A stretch of 64,000 nt of DNA from Hexactinellida sp. DTS-2022 (taxonomy: Eukaryota > Porifera > Hexactinellida). The first letter of the stretch is position 1, and each line of letters begins with the position of its first letter. Shown in pieces: positions 1-18,086 of this stretch. The DNA is taken from NCBI GenBank assembly GCA_028753945.1, contig JAPNXP010000011.1, forward strand, positions 186,001 through 250,000, read 5' to 3'. The position numbers and the translations under genes are program-made. The notes beneath the pieces were generated by a model. That model worked only from the letters and a program-made list of their open reading frames with translations, ran no database searches and was not told the origin of the DNA.

Positions 1-1094
1 ATAATTTAAAATAATAAATAAATATAGTAATTTGGTGTGGATTTCATAAAGGAAATGTAGTACGTATAAATTTGTATAATGGTTCTAACCAAAATAATAA
101 AAATTTGAATTTGACTGTGGTTTAAATTGTTTATCGAATGGAAACTGTGGTTCTATTGAAAAGCTATACAAAACGCAATGTATAAATTCTCAAGATTACT
201 GTATAATAAAATTCGCAATAAAGCGTTAATTCTTTAATCATTTAATTTGGTCAACACCACTGTGTCATTTGATAAGAAAATGGTTCAATTTAAAAGTGCA
301 ACTTCACTAATTTCACGAATAGATTATGAGTCGCATTTGTTATTCTTTTAAGCGCCAACCACATATAATTCTTATATACTTAAATAGAAATTAATTAGGT
401 ACTTTGCTATTAGCATGTATAATCTAAACCGTGATTAACATGCAGGGTCAAAAATCAATTATTATGAAACCTAATTCAATCCTGGTATTGCTTAGTATAG
501 TATTGTAATTATATGATTAGTGTCAAAGGATTGGAGATATCTATCGAACTTAATTAATACTGATTTTAGCATTTTGAAATCCAACAAAGAGATAAATGTA
601 AGGTCTCCGTTTGAAACGCATTCTATGAAATAATATCACTGGAGTAACAATTGGAATAACTGAATATAATCTATAATCAATTGGATCTAGAATTAATTGT
701 TTTGAATCGGCAATTAATTAAGGAAATTTTCATCAGCATTAGAAACATTATAGTCGAACCATTTGTATATTCTAGCTAAATACAGACAGTCAAAACAGTA
801 ACCATTATACTGTCACAGGCAATAACTTAAATTTTGTGGTAAATAACAAATTTATTTAAAACACTTGGGTTTTTCCCTAAGATCGTCTGGGATCAGCCAT
901 AGTCATGGATTCTAAATGTAAACAACGCTGTCAATTTAATACTTAGTATATGTGTAGAATTAGAAATATAGGCAACATACGAGGTTAAATTTAGGGACCA
1001 AAAATTACTTCAAACATAATTTGTAATTTTTTCGGGATTTTTTTTTTTTTGGTGTAAAATCTTTGGAATAATACGAATATTTTCCTATACTTAC
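1..1094. other. No recognised exon; probable WDR24 intron
   Basis: AT-rich sequence with no open reading frame resembling the next WD40 repeats of WDR24 on the minus strand. If the WDR24-like gene is intact, this is the start of an unusually long intron and the rest of the gene lies beyond the left edge. Confidence 0.4.
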
Positions 1095-2058
1095 TCGAGC
1101 TACTGGCTTATTCATAGCATGTAGCGTGTAATAACATTCAATTTCAGCACTTCTAACGTTACAAATTCGAATTTTCTTATCACGGCCCCCTGTGGCGATA
1201 AACGACTGTTCAGGATGCCATGCTAAGCAAAAAGCTGGTTCAGTATGTGCTTGATATTTCAAACAAGGTTGATCAGTTTTTCTTAAATCCCAAACTCCAA
1301 GGAAACCATCTTCGTAATTAGCACCTATTAAATTCTCATTTGTAGGTGAAAATTCTATGTCTCGGACTATCTCATCTGTGTAAGCGAGCTCGAATATCTT
1401 CTTTTGATTGTGAATATCGAACCCCCTGAAAGGAACATATTTTAACACACGAATTGTTAATTACCCATAATGGATAATTTTAGAAAACTTTATTATTATT
1501 AGTACAGTACACTCATGTTATAACGAAGTACAGACACCAAGTTATAAGGTAAAATCAATTACTTTACAACCGAATTCTACTGTATAGTATATGACTTCGT
1601 TAAAAGCATGTATTTCGTTACAACGGGAGTTTACTGTATTTCCCATATGATGCATACCTAATTTTTGAGTCATGAGATCCAGATATAAGAATATCACTTT
1701 TGAAGTAACTGAAACTAATCTTATTGAGTGCACGCTGTTCAGCAGCCTTGAACTCTGAAAAAAGTTTATCTTTTTGAGAGATATTTAAGTTCCAAATGAA
1801 AACACTACATTTTTCTGCTGTTGCTAAAGTACAGCTTGAAAATGGAGACCATTTAGCGTCGCAACAATTAAAAGATTCATGTTCAGCACAAAGATTAGAA
1901 TGTAGTGTGAATTTGTCCTCATGGAGAGTCAACACAGTTAAAATCTTTCTTCCGGCTATTAACACTAATCTTTCTTTTTTATTGAAATCCAATGTCTTTG
2001 GTTTAAAACAAAATGATCCTTTTGGAAAAACGTCATATTCTCGATGACAAAAGGTCAT
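1095..2058 (-). CDS. WDR24: WDR24-like GATOR2 subunit, 5' part (two exons)
   Basis: WDR24 is a WD40 subunit of the GATOR2 complex, which activates mTORC1 at the lysosome when amino acids are present. Two exons are visible: 1658-2058 and 1095-1425, joined in phase 2 (donor GTATGC, acceptor TTTCAG). The join gives SKI-RGFDI, matching the family at the end of the second blade. Other family-like stretches are VLIAGRKI, ISGSHDSKIR, FSPTNENLIG and ATGGRDKKIRI. The ATG at 2058 follows directly on the family's usual N-terminus. The second exon ends in phase 0 at a good GTAAGT donor. Only about 244 residues are present. The remaining WD repeats and the C-terminal zinc-binding region are not found downstream to the window edge. 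The gene is therefore either partial because of the window, has a long intron, or is truncated. The family call is from recalled similarity. Confidence 0.72.
1505..1635. repeat. MITE, TTATAACGAAG family (F)
   Basis: Inverted ends, left ACACTCATGTTATAACGAAG and right CGTTACAACGGGAGTTTACTG, with TA next to the ends. It occupies most of the WDR24-like intron and stops about 22 bases from the exon 1 donor. Confidence 0.6.
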
Positions 2059-3083
2059 TTTCCCAGTATTGTGATGTTTATAACAAAATAATTATTTATT
2101 ACTACGAAATATGAACAAGCAAATCATTAAATTTTGTCTAAGTGTTTTTGAATATCCAAATTTAGAATTAATTATTTATTAAATATTCGCATAATAAGCT
2201 CACAACTAATTTTCCAGACACAACCTGGAAACATCAACCACTGAATAAGGAAAGCTGCATTTGGTAAATAATTAATCTTCGACTTAATGTCTCGTATTTA
2301 GATTAAATTTGTTCAAAGTCTAGTATTTAGTCTTTGTGGGACATCTTGAGTGCAGTGATAATATTATTATTTATCAACCGACTATAAATATATTGCAACT
2401 GGATAAACCGATAAATGTCTCAATCAGGTAACCGCAACATGTCCAGAATACATTAACGGAATTATCCAAAGTAATATATAGTTAATATAATAACAATTTA
2501 TCTTATGGTTTTGTAAATTAATGGCTAGCCAACCAGTCCATTCAGAATTAAGCTATCTTAACTTTATACGAATAAATATACAATCTTGATTGTTACAAAG
2601 AAATTGGTGAACATTATTAATTAGATTGTATAAGCAAACATAACAGTATTTGTAATCTGCGAGTTTGGGTCTAAACAGATTTAATTAAGAACCACATCGT
2701 CAACTTGTACAATATTACATCAATTTTAGCTTTGATCTCAAAGATTAGTTAGTAATAAACACTCACTATTAAATACGTTTTAGTACTTCATGTAACAAAA
2801 TCTAATTAATACGATAAGAAAACCAACTAATTTTCAAGAAAATCACTTATTAAACTGGGAATTACTTAAAATGGTGCTATACCACCTTTTCCAAAATGAA
2901 TTTCCATGCACTAGTTATTGGTCATTTTCTGACATCAAATTCACTTTTCGAAACCGGATTTTAAATTATGTAACAATCTGTAGAGTATACAGTAATGTAT
3001 AATTCAACAGGAATCAATGAAATTGTTGATGTTGAATATCTACCTATCTTTAAAAAATAGATATTTTTAAAATATTTCTTTAG
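2059..3083. other. Gap; must hold the unseen first exon of the EGR gene
   Basis: No convincing coding exon was seen. The EGR exon at 3084 begins with one base of a split codon, so an upstream exon ending with two bases of a codon is expected on the plus strand, here or nearby. A short ATG exon at 2415 followed by GTAACC was tested and gives the wrong phase. Confidence 0.35.
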
Positions 3084-10191
<7,108 letters not shown>

Positions 10192-11424
10192 AAATGAATA
10201 AATTGTTATCTCAAAAAGCTCAAATTGTGAATTTATTTAGACTCTCTGCTTCAGTGAGTACGCGCAAGTTATTTATTCAGATCGCTTGGCAATTATTGTA
10301 AATATAAACACGTGAAGTAACTTTCAAATATGTAAATACTTCAATAAATAGAAGCATTTTAGAATCACTTTCTAGTTGTATACTTTTCCCTTTGATAATT
10401 TCTATGACACATTTTTGTATTAAATAATACAGTGCAGAAAATGATTCATATGATGCATTTCATAATTATTTATTTTGATTATTAATGGACTTAACTTATT
10501 AAAAAACATCTTATTTCACAAAGCAAATTGTTAATAGAATTATATTGGGCGTAATAGTAGTATAATTATATTTTAAACAGGATATAGGGTGGAAATAGGA
10601 AATTATATACTATTGTAATTCAGCCAAAACTATTTAATCAGTTGGTTTTACCAATCTATCTGATATTAGTATATTATAGATATGACAATCCAAAGGTGCA
10701 GGGGCGTAACTAGGAAAAATATTGATTTGTTGGTTGGCTAGTTAACATACGTAGCACAATAAATATCAAATTTATTTAACTATTTTGTGAAGGTTTTCGT
10801 AATGTTTAGTTTACCTCGACAAATTAAATTTTTTTGCCAGTAATAGTCCTAAATAGCCAAAAAATATTTGAAAAACTATTAAATTTGAGATATCTGATAC
10901 TCTAAATTGATTGGACGAACAAAAGTAATTCATAGCATAGTATGCCTATGAAAGAGCCATAAATACACAGATTAATTGCGTTCAACAGTTTCCAACTTTA
11001 ATTAACTACTGAAAATTTTATTTTATTAATAATTTTTATTAATTACTTTTCGCAAATAATAGTTTGATTATTCTCAATGGCAAGGCAGGTAAATTGATTA
11101 TTTATATTTTTGTAATATTTGTAACTTTACCCTTACAACTTTAATTTGAATTAACAGTAATATTATATACTGTACGATATAACTCAGACTTTGAACAGCT
11201 ATTTCGTCAATTAACTATTTTTCCGAAATAGGTACTTAGACTAAAATAGGTTATAATCCAGATAGCAGTAACATAGTTATGTGTTAAAAAGCAACCCAAA
11301 ATATATAACTTACTTGGTTCAAATAGTCGAGTACAAAAGGTACGTAATATATGTATCCTCAAAAGACAGTAGTATTATAACGGAAATTAGAATTCAAACT
11401 AATTTAACAATAATACTCTATTAG
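10192..11424. other. Intergenic, no gene seen
   Basis: AT-rich gap between the EGR stop and the caspase-like open frame. No supported exon, RNA gene or intact repeat was recognised. An upstream exon of the caspase-like gene may lie here. Confidence 0.4.
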
Positions 11425-11484
11425 ATATCTATAAAAGATGACAGTGCCAAACTTTTTTACAGAAAATGTTTGTATGGTCTGGCA

Positions 11485-13095
11485 ATGGACATTGGTGCCA
11501 AAAAAGAGATATTCGACAAATTTAATCAATCAATGTTCGCAAACTCGCTCAGCGCAGCCAACATGGATAAAATATTAAGTATTATAGGGAGTAGGGAAGA
11601 ATTCATTCAGGAACCGAGACAAATCACAATGTTAAGCGTGTTTAACGAATTAGAAAAAATAAATGTATATTCAATACCATCATATCAATACCAAGGTTTA
11701 GAGAAAATACTAAAAAGTGCAGGGTGTAGTGAGTGTAGTAAATTAGCTGACAAATTTATGAACGAAGTAAAAGCTGAAGGTGATCTTCCTTATGAAACTG
11801 AAAAAGGTAAAAACAAACCATTGTGCATTTTTATACGAAATGAAACACTTGGGTACCATTGGAAAGATTGGGAAGGATTATTGGGATATATTGAATCCCA
11901 AGAATACATGGAAACTTTGAGGAAAAGAGGCATTGACGTACGTGAAGTGAATAATTTTCTGTATGATAATTTTTGGGATGGACTGAGAGAAAAGTTAAGA
12001 GCGGATGAACCAGTGCCTTATGATGATATTCTTATCATTATGATCGGTTATAGCAGTCCAAATCCAATACCTGGCATGTTCATGATGAATAAAGAAAAAT
12101 CTATGAATAAGGATATCGAATGCTTCGACATTATTGCTGACTTGTATAATAATCTAATTAAACAATTTCAAGGGAAAAACATTTTTCTAGTTAGTATAAC
12201 TTTACCAGTTGGTGGTGATTATCATGATTTAAAATTCAAAGACTTCAAAAAAACAACGTTTACAATGCCCAGAAATTTCGCATATCTTCATTTACATGTG
12301 CATGATAACAAGTCAATGGCAGAACTATTCAAGGAAGATTTCACAGATAGTTGGGTTAATAGCAATGATATGCTAATAAGGTTGAAAGAAAATATCAAAC
12401 AATTTAACCCACAAATTGAAACCATCAGTTTTGATAGCACAGTAATTATTTCGAGTGAATTTCAGAGTGAATTTCAGAGAGATGGAGAAAATAACACAGA
12501 ATTGAAAATTAAAAATATGTTAATATACAAAATCAAGGTTAATGGATGCAATTTAAATAATTGTAAATTATTTACAAAAGAATTGGGAGAACGTAGTAGT
12601 TTGTATCATGTAATGGGTAGAACGCTCAAATTTGAAAATGGCAAAATTAATCAGGATTCGCAAAATAAACTCGAAAAACAATTTCTCCATGATGCGAACT
12701 CTGACATATCTTATGATTTTTACACATTTGCAATCTGCTGTGGTGAAAAAGTACCAAACCATTTCTACGAAGTTGTAGTACAAGCCTGTTATAGTGCATT
12801 ATATAAAGCGGGACATTTGTCTAAACCGAAATTAATCATAATAGACGCAGCTTTGGAAGAAAAACAGATATTCGAGGCCCCAACAATCCATGCAGAAACA
12901 ATGATACTAATTTCTTACTCGAAATCCGATAGAGAAGAAGATTCGTTGCTACCAGTTTTGACATACAAGTTACAAGGTGATCTATTCGGTAATTACGATT
13001 TACTAAATTATCTCGTTCAAAGCCTCTACGATAACCAAGTGAAACATGCAAATTATTTTGATTCTAAGGTTACCAGTCGAGTATACCTTGTATAA
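11485..13095 (+). CDS. DED-caspase-like protein, predicted catalytically dead
   Basis: Caspases are Cys proteases of cell death and inflammation. This single long exon resembles one without the active site. Residues 1-100 look like a death-effector-type helical domain (LSVFNELEKI, GLEKILKSAG, LADKFMNEV). Residues 110-245 follow the caspase large subunit: KPLCIFIRNE, a long helix, IDVREVNN, FWDGLREKL, the strand DDILIIMIG, then FQGKNIFLVSITLPVGG. The usual SHG is replaced by GYSSPN and the usual QACRG by SITLPVGG, so both catalytic His and Cys are missing. The last 80 residues resemble the small subunit. The open frame extends in frame up to 11425 after a TAG that doubles as a splice acceptor (AG), so a spliced upstream exon is plausible; 11485 is simply the first in-frame ATG. 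Assignment is by fold-pattern recall, not by search. Confidence 0.62.
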   Translation: MDIGAKKEIFDKFNQSMFANSLSAANMDKILSIIGSREEFIQEPRQITMLSVFNELEKINVYSIPSYQYQGLEKILKSAGCSECSKLADKFMNEVKAEGDLPYETEKGKNKPLCIFIRNETLGYHWKDWEGLLGYIESQEYMETLRKRGIDVREVNNFLYDNFWDGLREKLRADEPVPYDDILIIMIGYSSPNPIPGMFMMNKEKSMNKDIECFDIIADLYNNLIKQFQGKNIFLVSITLPVGGDYHDLKFKDFKKTTFTMPRNFAYLHLHVHDNKSMAELFKEDFTDSWVNSNDMLIRLKENIKQFNPQIETISFDSTVIISSEFQSEFQRDGENNTELKIKNMLIYKIKVNGCNLNNCKLFTKELGERSSLYHVMGRTLKFENGKINQDSQNKLEKQFLHDANSDISYDFYTFAICCGEKVPNHFYEVVVQACYSALYKAGHLSKPKLIIIDAALEEKQIFEAPTIHAETMILISYSKSDREEDSLLPVLTYKLQGDLFGNYDLLNYLVQSLYDNQVKHANYFDSKVTSRVYLV

Positions 13096-13581
13096 TTAAA
13101 CCTAAGCTGATAACTAACCGTATCAATATTTTGATATTATTTGTTTCCAAATGATTTGTTTGGAACTTCCTATTCTTAACATTATATTTGTATGTATATG
13201 ATTGACTGTGTGCGATGTAAAATTGTAGTAAATACTATATGTGTATTGCATATTACAATTATATTATACAATATACCATACTTAGTCATCTAGGAGTAAA
13301 AATGAATAATTGTAAATAAGTTATATAATGTGGTATCTCTAAGTAGTATTCATTAAATAGCCGTAATTTATCAAATTAAAAAAAAAAAAAATTTTTTTCC
13401 ACAATAATGCTTCTTATCAATAGACTGGCTAACTGGTTGAAAATTTTGTGACCGTTAACCGACGGTTAACTGGTTAACAAAAATAGGCTTGTATCAATAA
13501 ATAAATAGGATATACTATGCATAAGTAATATAATTTGATATATTGAAGTAAATAAAAATAGAATTCGGCCTAAAAAAAAAA
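13096..13581. other. Convergent intergenic gap
   Basis: Between the caspase-like gene (plus) and the last ORP gene (minus). Contains an A/T homopolymer (13378-13397) and a short palindromic stretch with GGTTAACCG-like text near 13450-13485. No gene seen. Confidence 0.4.
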
Positions 13582-15803
13582 CTAAAAAAGATCGGGGCAA
13601 TGTTCATAATTTTGCTCGAAATATTTATGATTGAATTCCCAATCTACTTCGTTTGTAATCGGATTCTGTTTCAAAACAAACCACAAAGGGACCCATGGCT
13701 CTCCTGTCGATTCGCGATATTTCTTCGCGGCACGTTGCTTATCCTCCAAACGATGTTTTTCCGCAGAAGCGCCATCCAAATCTCCTTCCTCCAGATACCG
13801 CATATCAGGACGTAACCTTGAATCGGTTGGCGGTAAATTCATACTTCCATGCACCTCATTCATAGCAATCTCAAACCTCGGCATGTTGAAGTAGAGATTA
13901 GAATTTGGATGCCTACAATTAACCTTATTATAAACTAAGTTAAGAGGCAACTACATAACACTGGTTAACTATTGTGAGGGCCTTTTGATAAATAGAAATT
14001 AGCAATTTTTACTGTGCCGACTACAGTATAGTATAGTGGCCCAGTATTGAAATCACTGCTTTTTTTCCCTCTGGGCACACATCAATTGTTACTGTGCATT
14101 ATAGAATGCCTAACACAAGCTGTAATTTATTGGTCGAGAGTATATTCAAGCAACCAATCAATTATTTGTGTTAGTTCAATCAGTTATTTTACACTATTTC
14201 TTTTGGAGGCACTACTAGTTACCCAACCACCAAAATGTAGTGCCTCCAAAGGGAAATGCGTCGGCACAGGCTGCAATTTTGGATTTTTTATTGAGGATTC
14301 GTGGATTATGCTCATTATTAATTCGGTTAGCAATATGAGCGTTCAAACGTAACATAACGAAAAAATTTCTGGAAAATTAGACACCCCTCCTTATGTCACG
14401 ATTATTGACATTTTTGTACCATTTTGTCACACATTGGTTAGCCCCTTTGGAAGAGTTACATAATGTATAAACGCCCCTAATGAACTGCATGATAACGTGT
14501 ATGACAACATACTGTGGAATGGCTTTTATCAGTAATGTTGAATCTGGGCCTTTGCCAAGACTTGGATTGATTTTTATTCTTCGGAATGTTTCAGGAGAAC
14601 AGCTCCAAATATCAGTCGTCCAATTTCCATAAACACACCTTAACGGTTTACCTGTACGATCTACTATTGTCCCTTCTACCATGTATTGGTCTCTATTGCT
14701 GAACCAACCTTTCTTCTTGAAATTGAGCATCACTCTATGCCCCGTGGTATGGTCAATAATAGGTGCAATACCATGTCTTTCCAACCACACATTTCCTATT
14801 AACAAGGTATATTATATACAAATTACTGTGGTCACAAATTTTTTTGAAACATGTTTTATAGGGCATATACTTGTGATTTAAAGTATATCTTACTGGACTA
14901 CTATATAAAAATTCGCCTTGTAAAAAGTGAATTTTTGGCATTAAAAATTACCTAGCCAATGCCTTTTATTATATCAGAAATGATGTTGGCCGAAATAAAG
15001 TACAGTATTCAAAACTATACCAACTTACCTATTATAATATTACGTACTGAAGTTGTAGGCGTTTTGAGAGTAATCGCACTCTCAACATTACCATTACAGT
15101 CTAAAAACTCGTACACCATTGTACCAATCACAAATACATCAGCAGTGTTTCCCCAGAATCTGACATTTTGCTGGAAAGACCCATGACATCTAAACCTTGG
15201 CAATTCAAAGTATATTGCTATTATGGGTGGATGGTGGCTCACTTGTTCGCAAACAAAATGAAGGCCTTTTTCGTAGTTTCGTAATTCATATGTTTCACCC
15301 AGGATTGGATTAAACGGTTTGAAATAACGGACAAGAGATGATGCTCTGCAAATTGCGAAAAACGCGGCTAAATACTCTAAACGTGTGACTGGATCATTTG
15401 CCGCAATCATTTTTCTCATTAAGCCTGAGTATGAAAGGCTTTCTGCTACTTTTTGCAATGTGCTCAGTGGTTCATTAAGATGGACTGGCAATGTTATTTT
15501 TGTTAAATCTCTACCAACAAATTCCTTTACATAAGACCAAATACTGAAATTACGATGGGGGATAATTCCCGGCAACTTTTCACGTGCATTTGAATGCAAG
15601 AAATATGATGCATCACACAAGACTTCATCAATCGGAAGTATTTTTGGAATTACATCAGAAGAAAACTCATTGTTGTCATTTTCACCAGATGTTTGTGTGC
15701 AATGTTTGGCTATAGAGATTGGGTTGTCTTGAGAATCAAAGAATATATCATCACTTGTTTCTTTTTTGTCAGCTGTTAAACTATCCACTATTGGTTTGGA
15801 CAT
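13582..15803 (-). CDS. Oxysterol-binding-protein-related protein, array copy 1
   Basis: ORPs move sterols or phospholipids between membranes, often against PI4P. Exons: 15029-15803, 14513-14795, 13582-13912; 1389 bases, 462 residues. It has only the lipid-transfer (ORD) domain, like short ORP2-type proteins, with no PH or ankyrin region. Visible ORD features: FSIWSYVKEFVGRDLTKI near residue 90, FKPFNPILGETYELR, the family signature EQVSHHPP, the W-R-SPETF-RR region, and the PI4P-contact helix AEKHRLEEKQRAAKK. It ends NCPDLF-like, close to the NLPDIY end of ORP1/2. A FFAT-like motif (SDDIFFDSQD, acidic lead) lies near residue 20 and could bind VAP at the ER. First of four same-strand copies; the intron before the last exon holds two repeats. 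Confidence 0.93.
14012..14269. repeat. Inverted-repeat element with CTGTGCCGAC ends
   Basis: CTGTGCCGAC at the left and GTCGGCACAG at the right, with an internal hairpin built from GGAGGCACTAC and GTAGTGCCTCC (14205-14248). Sits in ORP copy 1 intron 2. Family unknown; no coding capacity. Confidence 0.55.
14337..14478. repeat. MITE, CGTTCAAACGTWACGTAACG family (J)
   Basis: Left GCGTTCAAACGTAACATAACG; right GAGTTACATAATGTATAAACG. Inner text on GTCACxxxxTTGACxxTTTTGTACCATTTTG matches copies near 31.4 and 49.3 kb. Confidence 0.55.
14890..15005. repeat. Family G-like element in ORP copy 1 intron 1
   Basis: Contains the family G interior (AAAAATTCGCCTTGTAAAAAG... and GTTGGCCGAAATAAAGTA). Decayed ends. 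Confidence 0.4.
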
Positions 15804-15981
15804 AGGGATAGCAGCTAGACAATGAAACTAATTATAATTGAATTCCAATAAACGCAATGTGTAATGACATAATAAACGGAATGTAGTGATATAAACGCAA
15901 TATAGTGATATAAAAGTATCTACTAATATAAATAAATGCAATATACTGATCCTAAACTAAAACTCCATAAATAAGTTAAGA

Positions 15982-17707
15982 TCAATAAATATCTGGGCAA
16001 TTTTCAAATTTTTGCTCCAAATATTTATCATTGAACATCCATTCATCTCTATTTAGGATTGGATGTGGTTTCAATTCAAACCACATGGGTACCCATGTAT
16101 CCCCATTAGATTCTCGCAGTCTCCTAGCAGCTCTCTGCTTCTCTTCCAAACGATGCTTTTCAGCTGAAGCCAGTTCCAAATCTCCGTTCTCAAATGCGAC
16201 TAGGTCTGGTCGTAATCTGGCATCAGTCGGGGGGAGATTCATACCTGGGGTCTTCTCATTTAGGGCAATTGATGCTTTTGGCATGTTAAAGTAGAGTTCT
16301 GAATTTGGAAGCCTATGAGAGAAAATTGGGGGAAAATATGAATTATGTATTGGAGGTCTTGTGGTTAAAAAAATGTCCAAAAAGTTGAAATTAGGTTGCA
16401 ATTATTTTGATGGGATTAAATGGGTTGTCTAATCATTTTAGCACACTATCTAATCCAAAGTGAATTACTGAATGGATTTTGCGTTTTACATAGTAATCTT
16501 ACTTTGGAACTGCTCTTCCTAGCAGTTTAGAATCAGGGCCTTTTGGCTGACTCTGATTAGATTCAAATCTCCTATAAGTTTCAGGTGAACAGCTCCACAT
16601 TTCACCCGTCCAATGTCCATATACATACCTCTTCTCTATCCCCATTTCATCTACTATCATACCTTCTACCACAGATTGATCTCTGCTGCTAAACCAACCT
16701 TTCTTTTTGTAGTTCAGCATTAGTCTATGCCCACTTGTATGGTCGATTATAGGTACTACTCCATGCCTCTCCAGCCAAATATTACTACCTTGAAGAGAAA
16801 ACAACTTATAGTTACCAATTAACAATAATAGGTGTACGATATACGTATATATTTGTTATAAGTAAAGCAAAAAGCAAGCTCTTAACGCTCGCTAATAATA
16901 TGACAATTATTCATAAATTGAAACGTCATCATCATCATACTTACCAATTATAAGATTCCTTGCTGTAGTAACAGGTGGGACTATTGTAATAACAGTCTCA
17001 ACAGAGCCATTTGAATCTAAAAACTCGTAAGTAAAAGTACCATCTACTATCGTTTCAATGCTATTGCCACCGAATTTAATCCTTAAGGTATATGATCCGA
17101 AAGCTCTGAGTTTTGGCACGTGGAAATAAATAGCAACGATCGGTGGATGATGGCTAATCTGTTCAGCTACAAATAATAAATTATTTTCATTTCTTCTTAA
17201 CTCGTAAGTCTCTCCAAGAAGAGGATTAAAAGGCTTAAAAATTCGGTATGTTTGTGAAGCTTGAGAAACCGCAAAATAAGCTGCTATTCTTTCAATCCTT
17301 TCAACAGGATCCGTAGCTTGTAGCATTTTCTGCATTAATTCAGGTGAACCAAAGGACTCAGGGTACTTTTGCAATAAACTCAATGGCTCATTCATAATAA
17401 TGGGAAGAGTTATTCGTGTGAGATCTCTACCTACAAATTCCTTCAGGTATGACCATATACTGAAGTGGCGATATGAGATTATACCTGGTAAGACTTGGCG
17501 ACTATGTGCAAACAAATCATAAGGATTGTCCTCATTGACTATAGACTTTTCTTTCACCGCAACTTGTACTATCTCGTTATTAGCCGGAAGGATTTCCGAC
17601 TCTTCTACGATAGTTTTGTTGTCAGGTGTTTCAGACGATGTTCCTGCATTAAAAGCCTCGTCTTTTGGTTCTAAATTCACATCACTTGAAGTGAGCGGTT
17701 CGCACAT
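15982..17707 (-). CDS. Oxysterol-binding-protein-related protein, array copy 2
   Basis: Exons: 16945-17707, 16503-16788, 15982-16312; 1380 bases, 459 residues. ORD-only protein. Signature EQISHHPP, FKPFNPLLGETYELR, FSIWSYLKEFVGRDLTRI, and AEKHRLEEKQRAARR are all present; it ends in NCPDIY. Exons 2 and 3 are almost identical in DNA to copy 3 (three differences in 286 bases of exon 2 by my count), while exon 1 is only about 60% identical in protein and the introns do not align. It shares a two-residue insertion (GS) at the start of exon 2 with copy 3. A clear FFAT motif is not visible in its N-terminus (best candidate DEAFNAGTS is weak), unlike copies 1, 3 and 4. Confidence 0.93.
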
Positions 17708-18086
17708 AATTTCTGAAATGAAAGTTAAGGTGCTTAATAATATGCTTTTTCTTTAGTATGATATACGTATTAAGCAAACTGATCAGTTCACAAAAATTGT
17801 ATGATTAACAATGAATATTTAAAGTAGCAGAAAACAAGTAAAATTCAAACCAGTCAATTTGAATAGCATATGAAGTTTGTATAATTTAACTTAATATGAT
17901 TCAAAAATACGCAGGTAAAGACGAATAAATAAGTTATACAATCAATGAGAATATATAAACATCATCAGGTCAGTGTTAGTTTGTAAATCTGTTGTATTAT
18001 GTGCTCAAAATTGAAGAACTAAAAAGTATATACACAATCATCTAGAATTGGAAATATCTACAATTCAAAAAACTAGGGTTACGTTT

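Noticed and set aside
1796..2047. Open frame on the plus strand opposite the WDR24 exon
   Set aside because: It is a shadow of the minus-strand exon; only the minus frame shows WD40-like sequence and proper splice sites.
2415..2428. ATGTCTCAATCAG followed by GTAACC as EGR exon 1
   Set aside because: It ends in phase 1, but the 3084 exon needs two bases of a codon upstream.
14047..14352. 101-codon plus-strand frame
   Set aside because: It lies across an inverted-repeat element and a MITE; no conserved sequence.
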